DNA of 64,000 nucleotides from CBDAPE01 sp965198325 (GTDB lineage: Bacteria > Pseudomonadota > Alphaproteobacteria > UBA828 > JAPUJA01). Made by a program: the position numbers and the translations under genes. How positions within the stretch are numbered: the first letter of the stretch is position 1; the number at the start of each line of letters is the position of its first letter. The notes under the pieces were generated by a model that ran no database searches, was not told where the DNA came from, and saw nothing but the letters and a program-made list of their open reading frames with translations. This document shows positions 43,985 through 53,445 of the stretch, piece after piece. The stretch covers positions 62,001 through 126,000 of the forward strand of contig CBDAPE010000017.1 in the NCBI GenBank assembly GCA_965198325.1. Reading direction: 5' to 3'.

Positions 43985-45477
43985 TTCATCGTGGGCATGA
44001 TGAATTCGGCGCCCGTGCGAATTCCCGATGGCCAGCGCGCGGTGACCATCTTGGGCTTGGTATAGAAGCGTACTCCCTCCGGCCCGTGCATGTTGGAATC
44101 ACCGAACAGAGAGCGCTTCCAGCCGCCGAAGGAATGGTAGGCGACGGGCACCGGGATCGGCACGTTGACGCCGACCATGCCGATTTTCGCGCGTGACGCG
44201 AAATCGCGCGCGGCATCGCCGTCGCGCGTGAAGATCGCCGTGCCATTGCCGAACTCGTGATCGTTGACGAGGGAAAGCGCGCTCTCGTAGTCGGGCATGC
44301 GGACCACCGAGAGAACCGGGCCAAAAATTTCGTCCTTATAGATCGACATCTCGGGTTTGACCTCGTCGAACAGGCAGGGGCCCATGAAATAACCGTTCTC
44401 GTACCCTTGAAGGGTCAGGTCCCGGCCGTCGACCACGAGTTTCGCGCCATCGGCGACGCCGGCATCGACGTAACCTTTCACCTTCTCCAAGTGAGCCGCC
44501 GTAACCAGTGGGCCCATCTCTGCTTCGGGATCCGTGCCGGGGCCGACCTTGATGGCTTCCATCCGTGGCGTTAGACGCTCGATCATGGCGTCGCCCACCG
44601 GATCGACCGCGACGAGGACCGAGACCGCCATGCAGCGCTCGCCCGCCGAGCCGTAGGCGGCACCCACCAGGGCATCGGTCGCCTGGTCGAGGTCGGCGTC
44701 GGGCATGACGATCATGTGGTTCTTCGCGCCTCCCAACGCCTGGACCCGCTTCCCGTTCGCCGCTCCCGTGGCGTAGATGTATTCCGCGATCGGAGTCGAG
44801 CCGACGAAGCTGACCGAGGCGATATCAGGGTCGGTCAGGATCGCATCGACCGCTTCCTTGTCGCCGTTCATGACATTGAGCACGCCGTCGGGCAAACCCG
44901 CCTCCTGAGCGAGTTCGGCGAGTCTGAGCGGCAGCGAGGGATCCTTCTCGGAGGGTTTGAGGACGAAGGCGTTGCCGCAGGCGACCGCAATCGGAAACAT
45001 CCAGAGGGGAATCATCGCCGGGAAATTGAAGGGCGTGATCCCGGCGCACACACCCAGCGGCTGGCGCATGGAAAAGCTGTCGACGTTCGTTCCGACATTT
45101 TCGGAAAAATCACCCTTCAGCAGATGGGGAATGCCGCAGGCGAACTCGACGACCTCGAGACCCCGTGTGATCGAGCCCTTGGAGTCTTCGACCGTCTTGC
45201 CGTGCTCGGCAGTCACGATCTGGGCCAGCTCGTCCATATGATCCTCGATCAGTGCCTTGAGCTTGAACATGACCCTGGCACGCCGTACCGGTGGCACGGC
45301 GGCCCAATCGGGCTGGGCGTCGCGCGCGGCTTCCACGGTGCTTCGCACTTCAGCGGCGCTTGCGAAGGGTACCTTGGCGGTTACCTCGCCCATCGCCGGG
45401 TTGGTGACGTCGCCGAACCGGCCGCTCGTTCCCTGGACAGCTCGACCGCTGACGAAATGATGCAGTGTCTTGGACAT
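43981..45477 (-). CDS. mmsA: Methylmalonate-semialdehyde dehydrogenase (CoA-acylating)
   Basis: 498 residues, ALDH superfamily. It converts methylmalonate semialdehyde to propionyl-CoA in valine and inositol catabolism. Catalytic Cys in YGSAGERCMAVSVLV, GVCAGITPFNFPAMIPLWMF, FVGSTPIAEYIY, and GGWKRSLFGDSNMHGPEG are MmsA hallmarks. ATG 45477 (GGGGG upstream) is chosen; a longer frame adds an Arg-rich leader. It lies 84 bp after sdhB in the same direction and may be read from the sdh promoter. Confidence 0.95.
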   Translation of the reverse strand: MSKTLHHFVSGRAVQGTSGRFGDVTNPAMGEVTAKVPFASAAEVRSTVEAARDAQPDWAAVPPVRRARVMFKLKALIEDHMDELAQIVTAEHGKTVEDSKGSITRGLEVVEFACGIPHLLKGDFSENVGTNVDSFSMRQPLGVCAGITPFNFPAMIPLWMFPIAVACGNAFVLKPSEKDPSLPLRLAELAQEAGLPDGVLNVMNGDKEAVDAILTDPDIASVSFVGSTPIAEYIYATGAANGKRVQALGGAKNHMIVMPDADLDQATDALVGAAYGSAGERCMAVSVLVAVDPVGDAMIERLTPRMEAIKVGPGTDPEAEMGPLVTAAHLEKVKGYVDAGVADGAKLVVDGRDLTLQGYENGYFMGPCLFDEVKPEMSIYKDEIFGPVLSVVRMPDYESALSLVNDHEFGNGTAIFTRDGDAARDFASRAKIGMVGVNVPIPVPVAYHSFGGWKRSLFGDSNMHGPEGVRFYTKPKMVTARWPSGIRTGAEFIMPTMK

Positions 45478-45561
45478 GGTCTTATCCCCCGTGTTCGCGC
45501 GTGATCGGCTGCGACTCGCGCGGCGCACGCGCTCCGGCCGGCCGATGGTTTAAAGGCCGGC

Positions 45562-46341
45562 TTAGCGGCGCTCGACCAACATTTTTTTGATTTCCGCGAT
45601 CGCCTTGGCCGGGTTGAGCCCCTTGGGGCAGGTTTTCGCGCAATTCATGATTGTGTGGCAGCGGTAAAGGCGGAACGGGTCCTCCAGTTCGTCGAGCCGC
45701 TCGCCGGTCGCTTCGTCGCGCGAATCCACAAGCCAGCGATAGGCCTGAAGGAGAATCGCTGGGCCCAGATAGCGCTCGGAATTCCACCAGTAACTGGGAC
45801 AGCTCGTCGAGCAGCAGGCGCAAAGGACGCATTCGTACAGGCCATCGAGCTTCGTGCGGTCTTCGGGCGTCTGCAGCCGTTCCCTGCCGGACGGCGCCGG
45901 TTGCTTGCTCTGCAGCCAGGGTTTGATCAGCGAGAGTTGGGCGTAGAACTCCGTCAGATCGGCGACGAGGTCCTTGACCACCTTGAGGTGGGGCAGGGGG
46001 TAGATCTTCACGTCGCCCCGCACTTCGTTGATCGGCTTGATGCAAGACAGCGTGTTGGTGCCATCGACGTTCATAGCGCAGCTGCCGCAAACGCCTTCCC
46101 GGCAGGAGCGACGGAAGGTCAGCGTGCTGTCGATCTCGTCCTTGATCTTGATCAGCGCGTCCAGGACCATCGGACCGCAATCGTCGAGGTCAATATCGAA
46201 GGTATCGACGCGCGGGTTCTGGCCGTCGTCCAGATTCCAGCGGTAGATATGGATTCGGCGCACGCGCGTTGCGTCCGTGGGCGCCGGATGGCTCTTGCCC
46301 TTGCCGATCTTCGAATTCCTGGGCAACGCGAATTCAACCAT
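45562..46341 (-). CDS. sdhB: Succinate dehydrogenase iron-sulfur subunit
   Basis: 259 residues. The [2Fe-2S] cysteines are in CREGVCGSCAMN and a later Cys in LSC; [4Fe-4S] and [3Fe-4S] ligands are in CVLCACCSTSCPSYWW and CHTIMNCAKTCPKGLNP. It passes electrons from SdhA to ubiquinone in the inner membrane complex II. Confidence 0.98.
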   Translation of the reverse strand: MVEFALPRNSKIGKGKSHPAPTDATRVRRIHIYRWNLDDGQNPRVDTFDIDLDDCGPMVLDALIKIKDEIDSTLTFRRSCREGVCGSCAMNVDGTNTLSCIKPINEVRGDVKIYPLPHLKVVKDLVADLTEFYAQLSLIKPWLQSKQPAPSGRERLQTPEDRTKLDGLYECVLCACCSTSCPSYWWNSERYLGPAILLQAYRWLVDSRDEATGERLDELEDPFRLYRCHTIMNCAKTCPKGLNPAKAIAEIKKMLVERR

Positions 46342-46356
46342 CTGTCCGATCCCCGT

Positions 46357-48147
46357 TCAGTAGACCCGCGGCTTGGGCGGCACCGTCTGCACCTCATTGG
46401 TGAGCGTGTGCATATGCACCGGGCGGTAGTCGATCGTGGCGAGACCCGCATCGTCGACCCAGGTCAGCGTGTGCTTCATCCAGTTTTCGTCGTCGCGGTC
46501 GGGATAATCCTCCCGTGCGTGCGCACCCCGGCTCTCCTTGCGCTCGTAGGCGGAATGCATGGTCACGACCGCCTGGCGCATCAGGTTGTCGAGTTCATAG
46601 GTTTCCATGAGGTCGGAGTTCCAGATCAGCGAGCGGTCGGTGACCGCCAGATCGTAGAGCTGCTGCCAGACCTCGGCGATCTTTCGGGTGCCCTCCTCGA
46701 GAATTTCGCCCGTCCGGAACACTGCGGCAAAATCCTGCATGACCTTCTGCATGTTGACGCGAACCTGTGCCGTTGGCAGGCCCCCGTTTGCGTAGCGGAA
46801 GGCGTCGAGCTTCGCGATCGCCTCCTCGCCCGCGTCACTGGTAAGCGGTTTATGGGGCGACTTGGGCGCGATGAGCTCGGCGGCACGGATCGCGGCGGCT
46901 CGCCCGAATACGACAATGTCGAGCAGCGAATTCGCGCCAAGCCGGTTGGCGCCGTGGACCGACACGGACGCCGCCTCGCCGATCGCCATCAGGCCCGGCA
47001 CTACCGCGTCGGGGTCGCCGTCCCTGGGTGCAACCACCTCGCCCATGTAGTTGGTGGCGACGCCGCCCATGTTGTAATGCACGGTGGGCAGGATAGGCAC
47101 CGGCTCGGTGGCCATATCGACGCCTGCAAAGATCTGGGCGGTCTCCGAGATGCCCGGCAGGCGCTCCTCGATCAGCGCCGCATCAAGATGATCGAGACGA
47201 AGATGCATGTGGTCCTTGTTGGGTCCCACGCCGTGCCCCTCGCGGATCTCGAAGGTAATCGCCCGGCTGACCACGTCGCGACTTGCCAGATCCTTGGCGT
47301 TCGGGGCGTAGCGCTCCATGAAGGCCTCGCCCTCGGAGTTCTCCAGATAGCCGCCTTCACCCCGCGCCGCCTCGCTGATCAGGCAGCCCGCGCCGTAGAT
47401 CCCCGTGGGGTGGAACTGGACGAATTCCATGTCCTGGAGGGGCAGGCCCGCGCGCAGGACCATCGCGTTGCCGTCGCCCGTGCAGGTATGGGCCGAGGTG
47501 CAGTTGAAATAGGTCCGCCCGTAGCCGCCCGTCGCCAGCACGACCATATGGGCGCGGAAGCGGTGCAGCGTGCCGTCGTCGAGGTTCCAGGCCATCACGC
47601 CCCGGCACGCGCCTTCGTCGTCCATGATCAGATCGAGCGCGAAATACTCGATCATGAAGTTGGCTTCGAACCTGAGAGATTGCTGATAGAGCGTGTGCAG
47701 GATCGCATGGCCCGTCCGGTCGGCGGCGGCGCAGGTGCGGTGAACCTCGCCCTCCCCAAAATTGACCGACTGGCCACCGAAGGCGCGCTGATAGATCCGC
47801 CCGTCCTCGGTCCGCGAGAAGGGTACACCCGCATGCTCGAGCTCGAGCACGGCTTCGGGCGCGGCGCGGCACATATATTCGATCGCGTCCTGATCGCCCA
47901 GCCAATCGGAGCCCTTGACGGTGTCGTACATGTGGAAGCGCCAGTCGTCGTCTTCCATGTTGCCGAGCGCCGCATTCATGCCACCCTGGGCCGCGACCGT
48001 ATGGCTGCGGGTCGGGAACACCTTGGTGATGCAGCAGGTCGACAGCCCCGCCTGGGCCATGCCCATCGTGGCGCGCAAGCCTGCGCCACCGGCGCCGACG
48101 ACGACGACATCGTACTCATGTTCGGTAACGGGATAGGCTTCGGGCAT
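46357..48147 (-). CDS. sdhA: Succinate dehydrogenase flavoprotein subunit
   Basis: 596 residues. FAD motif VVVVGAGGAGLRATMGMA, covalent FAD-His in RSHTVAAQGGMNAALGN, substrate site HPTGIYGAGCLISEAARGEGG (about residues 245-265), and GLMAIGEAASVSVHGANRLG. ATG 48147 gives the family N-terminus; the longer frame reads into sdhD. Oxidises succinate to fumarate. Confidence 0.98.
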   Translation of the reverse strand: MPEAYPVTEHEYDVVVVGAGGAGLRATMGMAQAGLSTCCITKVFPTRSHTVAAQGGMNAALGNMEDDDWRFHMYDTVKGSDWLGDQDAIEYMCRAAPEAVLELEHAGVPFSRTEDGRIYQRAFGGQSVNFGEGEVHRTCAAADRTGHAILHTLYQQSLRFEANFMIEYFALDLIMDDEGACRGVMAWNLDDGTLHRFRAHMVVLATGGYGRTYFNCTSAHTCTGDGNAMVLRAGLPLQDMEFVQFHPTGIYGAGCLISEAARGEGGYLENSEGEAFMERYAPNAKDLASRDVVSRAITFEIREGHGVGPNKDHMHLRLDHLDAALIEERLPGISETAQIFAGVDMATEPVPILPTVHYNMGGVATNYMGEVVAPRDGDPDAVVPGLMAIGEAASVSVHGANRLGANSLLDIVVFGRAAAIRAAELIAPKSPHKPLTSDAGEEAIAKLDAFRYANGGLPTAQVRVNMQKVMQDFAAVFRTGEILEEGTRKIAEVWQQLYDLAVTDRSLIWNSDLMETYELDNLMRQAVVTMHSAYERKESRGAHAREDYPDRDDENWMKHTLTWVDDAGLATIDYRPVHMHTLTNEVQTVPPKPRVY

Positions 48148-48154
48148 TCGCGTC

Positions 48155-48535
48155 TCAGCCTCCCAGAGCCAGCTTGAGCACGGAAACGACGCAGGCGATC
48201 GCCAGCACGGCGCAACCGAGAGTGACCGCGACCTGGAACCAGGTGTGCAGGAACCGGTTTTGCACATAATCCTCGATCACGACCTGCATGCCGAGCTTGG
48301 CATGATAGACCCCGGCAAGGATCAACAGGATCATCAGGCTGCAGGAGATCGGACCCGAGAGCCAGTCGATCAGCTCGGCGCGGGTCGCCTGAAACAGGTA
48401 CCACAACGATCCGACGAACCAAAGCGAGAGCGGAATCAGCAGCAGCGCGGTCAGTCGCTGCATCCACCAGTGATGCACACCCTCCTTGGCGGAACCCAGC
48501 CCGTGAGCGCGTTTTGCGGGAGTCTCGAGGCTCAT
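48155..48535 (-). CDS. sdhD: Succinate dehydrogenase membrane anchor
   Basis: 126 residues with three membrane helices (about 33-53, 63-83 and 100-122). The conserved region HHWWMQRLTALLLIPLSLWF and the His in GVYHAKLGMQVVIEDYV (haem/quinone area) identify it. ATG 48535 lies one base from the sdhC stop. Confidence 0.95.
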   Translation of the reverse strand: MSLETPAKRAHGLGSAKEGVHHWWMQRLTALLLIPLSLWFVGSLWYLFQATRAELIDWLSGPISCSLMILLILAGVYHAKLGMQVVIEDYVQNRFLHTWFQVAVTLGCAVLAIACVVSVLKLALGG

Positions 48536-48536
48536 C

Positions 48537-48935
48537 TCACCATACCCCGAGACCAAACAGCAGGCCCAGCGCCCAGGACAAGGCGGTCAGCCCGATCGAC
48601 GCGAGCACCACGAGCCAGCCCGAAGCATAGGCCGTGCGTAGCTCGAAGCCGAGGCCAAGATCCCAAAACAGATGCCGGATCCCGTTGCACAGGTGATAGA
48701 ACAGCGCGTAGGAGAAACCCGCGAGCAGGGCATAGCCCAGCCACGAGCTCAGGAACCACTGCGCGCACCTGTACCAACCTTCGCCCGCTGCTGCCGAGAC
48801 GAGCCAGTAGGCAATCAGCAACAGCCCGGCACTCAAGAAGACGCCGGTCAGCCGGTGAACGATCGAGAGCATCGAGGTGAGCTGCGGCCGATAGACCTGC
48901 AGGTGCGGCGATAGCGGTCGGTTGCTTTGATCCAT
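48537..48935 (-). CDS. sdhC: Succinate dehydrogenase cytochrome b556 subunit
   Basis: 132 residues, three membrane helices. N-terminal RPLSPHLQVYRPQLTSMLSI, SIVHRLTGVFL and the haem-ligand region HLCNGIRHLFWDLG are diagnostic. The first gene of sdhCDAB; the 117 bp upstream should hold the promoter. Confidence 0.96.
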   Translation of the reverse strand: MDQSNRPLSPHLQVYRPQLTSMLSIVHRLTGVFLSAGLLLIAYWLVSAAAGEGWYRCAQWFLSSWLGYALLAGFSYALFYHLCNGIRHLFWDLGLGFELRTAYASGWLVVLASIGLTALSWALGLLFGLGVW

Positions 48936-49052
48936 GGACGGAAAGCCTTAGCCATCGAACGGGCGGCTCTCGCCCATCGATCTAGGCGCGAATTATGACC
49001 TGTCCACAGCCCTAGTCAATGAACCGATTATGACAGCGGTGTATTCGCCGCG

Positions 49053-50088
49053 TTATCGGCGTACGACGGTTGCCGTCGGAATATCGTTGCGGATTTCTAC
49101 ACGGGTGAAGACACTCCGGATCAGTCTATCCAGCGTCAGTGCGATGCCGATGCCGACAATCATCGCGAGGTAGACCGGGGCGCATGGGGCGAAAGACCAG
49201 GAATGCCGTGGAACAGCAAGTCGTCGTTGCCGCCCGCGGCCAGGCCCGTGCCAAGCCCCATGAGAAAGCCGCCGCCAAGATTGGCCGCCCAGGCGCGCGT
49301 CGGGCGCCAGTCAAGGCGAAAACTGCGCTTCTGCAACGCTGAAACCGCCATGCCGGCGAGGACCGCCGCAAACAGGCCCCATCCGATCGCCGGGGGACCC
49401 GGCGCCGTCCCATTCAGGCTTTCGAGTCCTCTCGTGAAAGCGGTGGTGTAGGCCCATGAGCCGTGTATCGCGTAGAGCACGCCGTTGCTCAGGCCCAGCA
49501 GGGCCGCCGCCGAGGAAAGCCGGTAAAAATCCGACGCTACCAGCGCCTTGAGGCTGGCCCCCCGCTGCCGGGTTCGCCACAGGCGCAGCAATTCCCAGAT
49601 CACCCACAGGCCGAGCCCCGCGACCAGCGCGATCGCCTAGGGTCCAGACATGGCATAAGGGTTCGTGGCCGGCTCGGGGGCGCGAGCGTTGCCGATCGAA
49701 CCAGGACGGCGTAACACCAAGCGCCGGCGCCGAATGCCGCCAGGGTCGCCAACATCCGGAGCTGGCCGTTACCAAGCTTCCACAAGGTCGAGACTGCGCA
49801 ACCCCCGTTGAGCATTGCGCCCACCCCGAAGACGAAACCGCCCACCGCCGCAACGATCGAAAGCTTCCAGACCGGGCCTAAAGCCGCGTCTGAGGGAAAC
49901 AGCCAGATCAGTGGCAGGGTGATGGCCATGATCCACAGCACGATCTTGACGAAGCTCGTCAGCATGTAGGCACGCCGGGTGCTCAAAAGCTAGGCCACCG
50001 CCAGCACCGTGCAGATGCTCGACCGGTGCGCGGCGAAGCCGAGCACCATGGCAAGAACCAGCAAAATCAGCAGAAGCGCCACATCCAT
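49053..50088 (-). pseudogene. YeeE/YedE-family sulfur transporter, inactivated
   Basis: The gene can be read from ATG 50088 to TAA 49053-49055 only by crossing two in-frame TAG codons and two frameshifts. N-terminus: MDVALLLILLVLAMVLG then RSSICTVLAVA, TAG (49990-49992), LLSTRRAYM. Then GGFVFGVGAMLNGGCAVSTL; a one-base loss near a C run (about 49675-49685); TAG at 49637-49639; then VAGLGLWVIWELLRLW, GGGFLMGLGTGLAAGGNDD and GIPGLSPHAP; another one-base loss in a C run (about 49170); end VYLAMIVGIGIALTLDRL. Intact relatives are membrane transporters for thiosulfate or related sulfur compounds. Both indels fall in C runs, so sequencing error could explain those but not the TAGs. Confidence 0.85.
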
Positions 50089-50417
50089 GGCCGCTAGACG
50101 ACCGCGCCCCTTTAGTCCGGTCAAATGAGCGATGCTCAAATCGGCGTTATAGCGGCGTTATCCAAGATGCGTGCCTGCAGCGCCTCGCGCTTGCGCTCAC
50201 GACGTCGTCGATTTCGCGCCGCAAAGCCGGATATCGACCGTTTTCTGCCCCTTTCCCCGGCAATGGCCGGTTGCACGGGAACGATCCGTTGAATGAGCGA
50301 CAGGTCTGACCCGAAGGCCACTGGACCCAGCCGAACCGGGCCTTCAGGAAATCGCGGGACCCCGCTATGATGCCTGCCAAGGCTGTATCGTAGGGACATC
50401 GGTTTGGGGGGATATCA
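50089..50417. other. Gene-free stretch upstream of carbonic anhydrase
   Basis: A minus-strand frame 50147-50380 (77 codons, TTG start) matches no family I know and is probably chance. The last 30 bases before 50418 hold the carbonic anhydrase ribosome binding region (GGGGGGA). No clear -35/-10 pair is seen. Confidence 0.5.
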
Positions 50418-51161
50418 ATGAGATTGTCAATATTGTTCTGGTCGCTCGTGGTTTTGCCGCTGCTGGCATCGGCGGGTATGGCCGGAGAGAACGCCCAATG
50501 GGGTTATAGCGGCGCTGGCGGGCCCGATCGCTGGGGAGAGCTTGACCCCGATTATGCTGTCTGTTCGACCGGCAGAAACCAGTCGCCGATCGATCTCGCG
50601 GGATTCGTCGAGGCAGAGCTTCCGGCCATCGCGTTCAATTACGGCGCGAACGCCACGGAGATTTTGAACAATGGCCATACGGTTCAGGCCAACTTCCCTG
50701 AGGGAAATTCGATATCCGTGAACGATCATGGTTTCGAGCTTAAGCAGGTTCACTTTCACGCGCCGAGCGAGAACACGATCGAAGGGAAATCGTACGCTAT
50801 GGAAGCCCATTTCGTCCACGCGGACGGGGGCGGAATTCTTGCGGTGATCGGCGTCATGCTTGACCCCGGCGATGCCAACGAGGAGTTGGCCAAGCTCTGG
50901 CTCCAAATGCCCGAAGGGTCGGGCGAGACCCACGCACTCGGCTCGGCCTTCAGTGCGTTGAGCCTGTTACCCGACGATCGGGCTTATTACCGGTTCAACG
51001 GCTCGCTGACGACGACGCCCTGTTCCGAAGGCGTGTGGTGGCATGTCATGAAGAGCCCGGTTTCGGTCTCGGAAGAGCAGGTGGACGCGTTCCTGCATGC
51101 GGTGCACCACGCCAACAACCGGCCGGTCCAGCCGATCAACGCCCGCCAGGTCCTGAAGTAA
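50418..51161 (+). CDS. Alpha-carbonic anhydrase, exported
   Basis: 247 residues. Signal peptide about 1-22 (LFWSLVVLPLLASAGMA). Zinc His residues: two in VHFHAPSEN, one in MEAHFVHAD; NQSPIDL and NGSLTTTPCSEGVWW are alpha-class hallmarks. The usual SEH after HAPSE is SEN here. It hydrates CO2 in the periplasm. A GGCCCC-loop-GGGGCC hairpin lies 47 bp after the stop. Confidence 0.95.
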   Translation: MRLSILFWSLVVLPLLASAGMAGENAQWGYSGAGGPDRWGELDPDYAVCSTGRNQSPIDLAGFVEAELPAIAFNYGANATEILNNGHTVQANFPEGNSISVNDHGFELKQVHFHAPSENTIEGKSYAMEAHFVHADGGGILAVIGVMLDPGDANEELAKLWLQMPEGSGETHALGSAFSALSLLPDDRAYYRFNGSLTTTPCSEGVWWHVMKSPVSVSEEQVDAFLHAVHHANNRPVQPINARQVLK

Positions 51162-51207
51162 CGGGTCGGCTCGTGCACGATCGCGCCAGGCAGGCCGGAT
51201 TGACCAC

Positions 51208-51225
51208 GGCCCCTGGACCGGGGCC
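51208..51225 (+). terminator. GC hairpin after carbonic anhydrase
   Basis: Perfect 6-bp stem GGCCCC/GGGGCC with a TGGACC loop. No T run follows, so it is at best a weak terminator or an mRNA-stabilising hairpin before the next gene. Confidence 0.35.
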
Positions 51226-51267
51226 CCTTGGGCGGACGTGCCCGATCGAAGGAGCGGCGAGGGAGCG

Positions 51268-52506
51268 ATGAAAAAGCGGCACGCTTGGCCGGAGGGCCAC
51301 TGGAACTGGCCGATCCCGGTCAGTCACAAGCATGGCGTGCGCTCGGGTCAGATGATCTGGGTTGGCGGACAGGTCGATCTCACACCCGCGGGCGGGGTCT
51401 GCAATCCGGGCGATCTCGACGCCCAGATTCCGAATGCCATGGCGGCGTTCGGACGGGTGCTGAACGAACTCGGCGCCGAGCTCACCGATCTTGTCAAACT
51501 GCTGTGCTTCTACGTGAACGACGGACAGGTGGACGAACAGGCGTTCCTGGGCCAGGTCGCCTCCACCTTGCCGATGGGGACGAAATGCGCGGTCACGGCG
51601 CTGCCCGTGCCCTATCTCGCCTATCCGGGCATGGCGGTCGAGATCGAGGGCTACGCCATGCGGACGGAGGACGGCGCCGCGCTGGGCCGAACCCACGTGG
51701 AATCAAGGCCCGGCCTTTCGCCCTTGCCCGAGCCCTTCGTCCAGGCCGTTCGCTGCGCCAAGATGATTTTCACCAGCGGCCAGTCACCTGTGGACGAGAC
51801 CGGCGAGATCGTGCTGGCTGGCGATATCGTTGGCCAGACGAAACGGGTCATGACGCAGCAGGGTGAAATCCTGGACGCCCTCGGAGCGGAATTCGACGAC
51901 GCGGTGAAACTGAACCGCTGGTATGTGGGCCACGGCACCGAGGCGGACTTCGAACCCGCGGCGCTCGCCTGCGGGGCGTTCTTCAACGAGCCCGGACCCT
52001 GCGGGACCGGGATGCCCATTCCCCGTCACGCGCGCGTCGGGCAGGAGATCAAGATCGAACTCGTCGCCATGCGAGGCGAAGACGGTGCGCAGCTGCCACG
52101 GCGCCATGTCTGGCCGGACTCGTTGTGGGATTGGACGATACCCCTGCCCTACAAGCACGGCCTCAAATGCCACGACATGATTTTCCTGGGCGGCCAGGTC
52201 TCGCTCGACCAGAAAGGCCATGCGATCAGTCCCGACGATCTCGCGGCCCAGACCCGCACGGCGATGACCCATATCGGCACGATTCTGGGCGAACTGGGGG
52301 CGGATTACGTCGATGTTTGCAAGGTCATCACCTTCTATGAAGGCGCGTGCGACGAAGAGCCGCTTCACGAGAACCTGTCAATCCGCTCCTCGTTCTTTCC
52401 CGACCCCGGTCCCGCGACCACGGGCATCCCGTTCCCGAAGCTCGCCTATCCGGGAATGGTGATCGAGATCGCGGTGATCGCAATGGCCGCACCTGACGGG
52501 ACTTAG
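51268..52506 (+). CDS. Triple RidA-domain (YjgF/UK114) fusion protein
   Basis: 412 residues made of three RidA-like units with a period near 137 residues. Repeated strand: WVGGQVDLT (31-39), FTSGQSPVD (168-176), FLGGQVSLD (306-314). Repeated helix-end: AYPGMAVEIEGYAM (118-131), ARVGQEIKIELVAM (255-268), AYPGMVIEIAVIAM near the end. Units 1 and 3 are more alike (each starts HxWPxxxWxWxIPxxxKHG). Single RidA proteins are about 130 residues and form trimers with active sites between subunits, so this chain may fold into one trimer-like unit. Unit 2 has an Arg (MPIPRHARVG) where RidA binds carboxylates. Substrate unknown. ATG 51268 has GGGAG upstream. Confidence 0.88.
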   Translation: MKKRHAWPEGHWNWPIPVSHKHGVRSGQMIWVGGQVDLTPAGGVCNPGDLDAQIPNAMAAFGRVLNELGAELTDLVKLLCFYVNDGQVDEQAFLGQVASTLPMGTKCAVTALPVPYLAYPGMAVEIEGYAMRTEDGAALGRTHVESRPGLSPLPEPFVQAVRCAKMIFTSGQSPVDETGEIVLAGDIVGQTKRVMTQQGEILDALGAEFDDAVKLNRWYVGHGTEADFEPAALACGAFFNEPGPCGTGMPIPRHARVGQEIKIELVAMRGEDGAQLPRRHVWPDSLWDWTIPLPYKHGLKCHDMIFLGGQVSLDQKGHAISPDDLAAQTRTAMTHIGTILGELGADYVDVCKVITFYEGACDEEPLHENLSIRSSFFPDPGPATTGIPFPKLAYPGMVIEIAVIAMAAPDGT

Positions 52507-53432
52507 TCGACCCTGCGATGGCGCACCGTGTGCGTGGTGCGGGTGACCAGCGTGATACTGGCGAGCAGCAGGACGAGTGCACCCCAGATCCACGGGCTGT
52601 GGCGCTCGGCAAAGATCAGGATCCCCCAGCCCACACCCGCCAGCGTCGCAAGATAGTCGAACAGGCTCAAGTAAACCGCGTCGGCGATCCGTGCGATCTC
52701 CATAGCAAAGCACCAGACCAGTCCCATGAGGGGCATGATGGCGATGAGAGCGATGTGACCGGTGCCGAACGCCCCGTCGAACGCCCATCCGCCATGCACC
52801 CCTAGCATGAGGGGAAGGATCAAGATCGCAGTGAGACACAGGGTAGCGCCCGCGAACTGTGCCGCTGTAGTACCCGGTGGTCTGAGCCACACCGCGCAGA
52901 CATTGCCGAGGCCGAGACCGACCGTCCCGGCGAGTGCGACCAGGACCCAGATCGCCATGCCGCGCTCGGGCAGGCTGGTCTCGGGCAGCAGGATCAATAG
53001 CACGCCCGCGATGCCCAGCGCGAGGCCCACGAGCCGCCATGAGTTGAAGTGCTCCACACGAATTCCGAGTGCGATGAACAGCGTCATGGTTGGTGAAAGC
53101 GCAATGATCAGGCTCACGATGCCGGCCGGCAGCTTGGGCGCGACGAAGGCGAAGATCACCGTCGGGATCAACCCGCCGGTCGCCGCCACGCCGAGATAGC
53201 GCAGGCCGTGGCGCAGGGTCCAGCGGGGCAGCTGGCGCCGCACGGCACAGTAGACGAAAATACAGATCGCGGCGCCAAGGCTCTGCCAGAAGGCAAAGGC
53301 GAGAAAGGGCACGCCGTTTGTCGTCCCAAGGCGGGTCAGGGAAAACATCAGCCCGAACAGCACGCCGGTGGCAATCAGCAGGCTCAGCGCATAAAGCCGG
53401 CGTGGGGGGGTACCGCCCTCCCGGTCGGTCAT
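52503..53432 (-). CDS. DMT/EamA family transporter
   Basis: 309 residues with ten predicted membrane helices arranged as two EamA repeats (about 14-150 and 165-295), the drug/metabolite transporter fold. SLLIATGVLFGLMFSLTRLG opens repeat 1. Probably exports a small metabolite; nothing shows which. The tail overlaps the RidA-fusion stop by 4 bp in convergent orientation (ACTTAG). Confidence 0.87.
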   Translation of the reverse strand: MTDREGGTPPRRLYALSLLIATGVLFGLMFSLTRLGTTNGVPFLAFAFWQSLGAAICIFVYCAVRRQLPRWTLRHGLRYLGVAATGGLIPTVIFAFVAPKLPAGIVSLIIALSPTMTLFIALGIRVEHFNSWRLVGLALGIAGVLLILLPETSLPERGMAIWVLVALAGTVGLGLGNVCAVWLRPPGTTAAQFAGATLCLTAILILPLMLGVHGGWAFDGAFGTGHIALIAIMPLMGLVWCFAMEIARIADAVYLSLFDYLATLAGVGWGILIFAERHSPWIWGALVLLLASITLVTRTTHTVRHRRVD

Positions 53433-53445
53433 GATCGAGTACCTC

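Noticed and set aside
45655..48177. An 840-codon plus-strand open frame opposite sdhB/sdhA
   Set aside because: It lies wholly opposite clear sdh genes; long antisense frames are expected in high-GC coding DNA and its translation has no family motif.
50147..50380. A 77-codon minus-strand frame before the carbonic anhydrase gene
   Set aside because: TTG start without ribosome binding site, no recognised family; probably chance.
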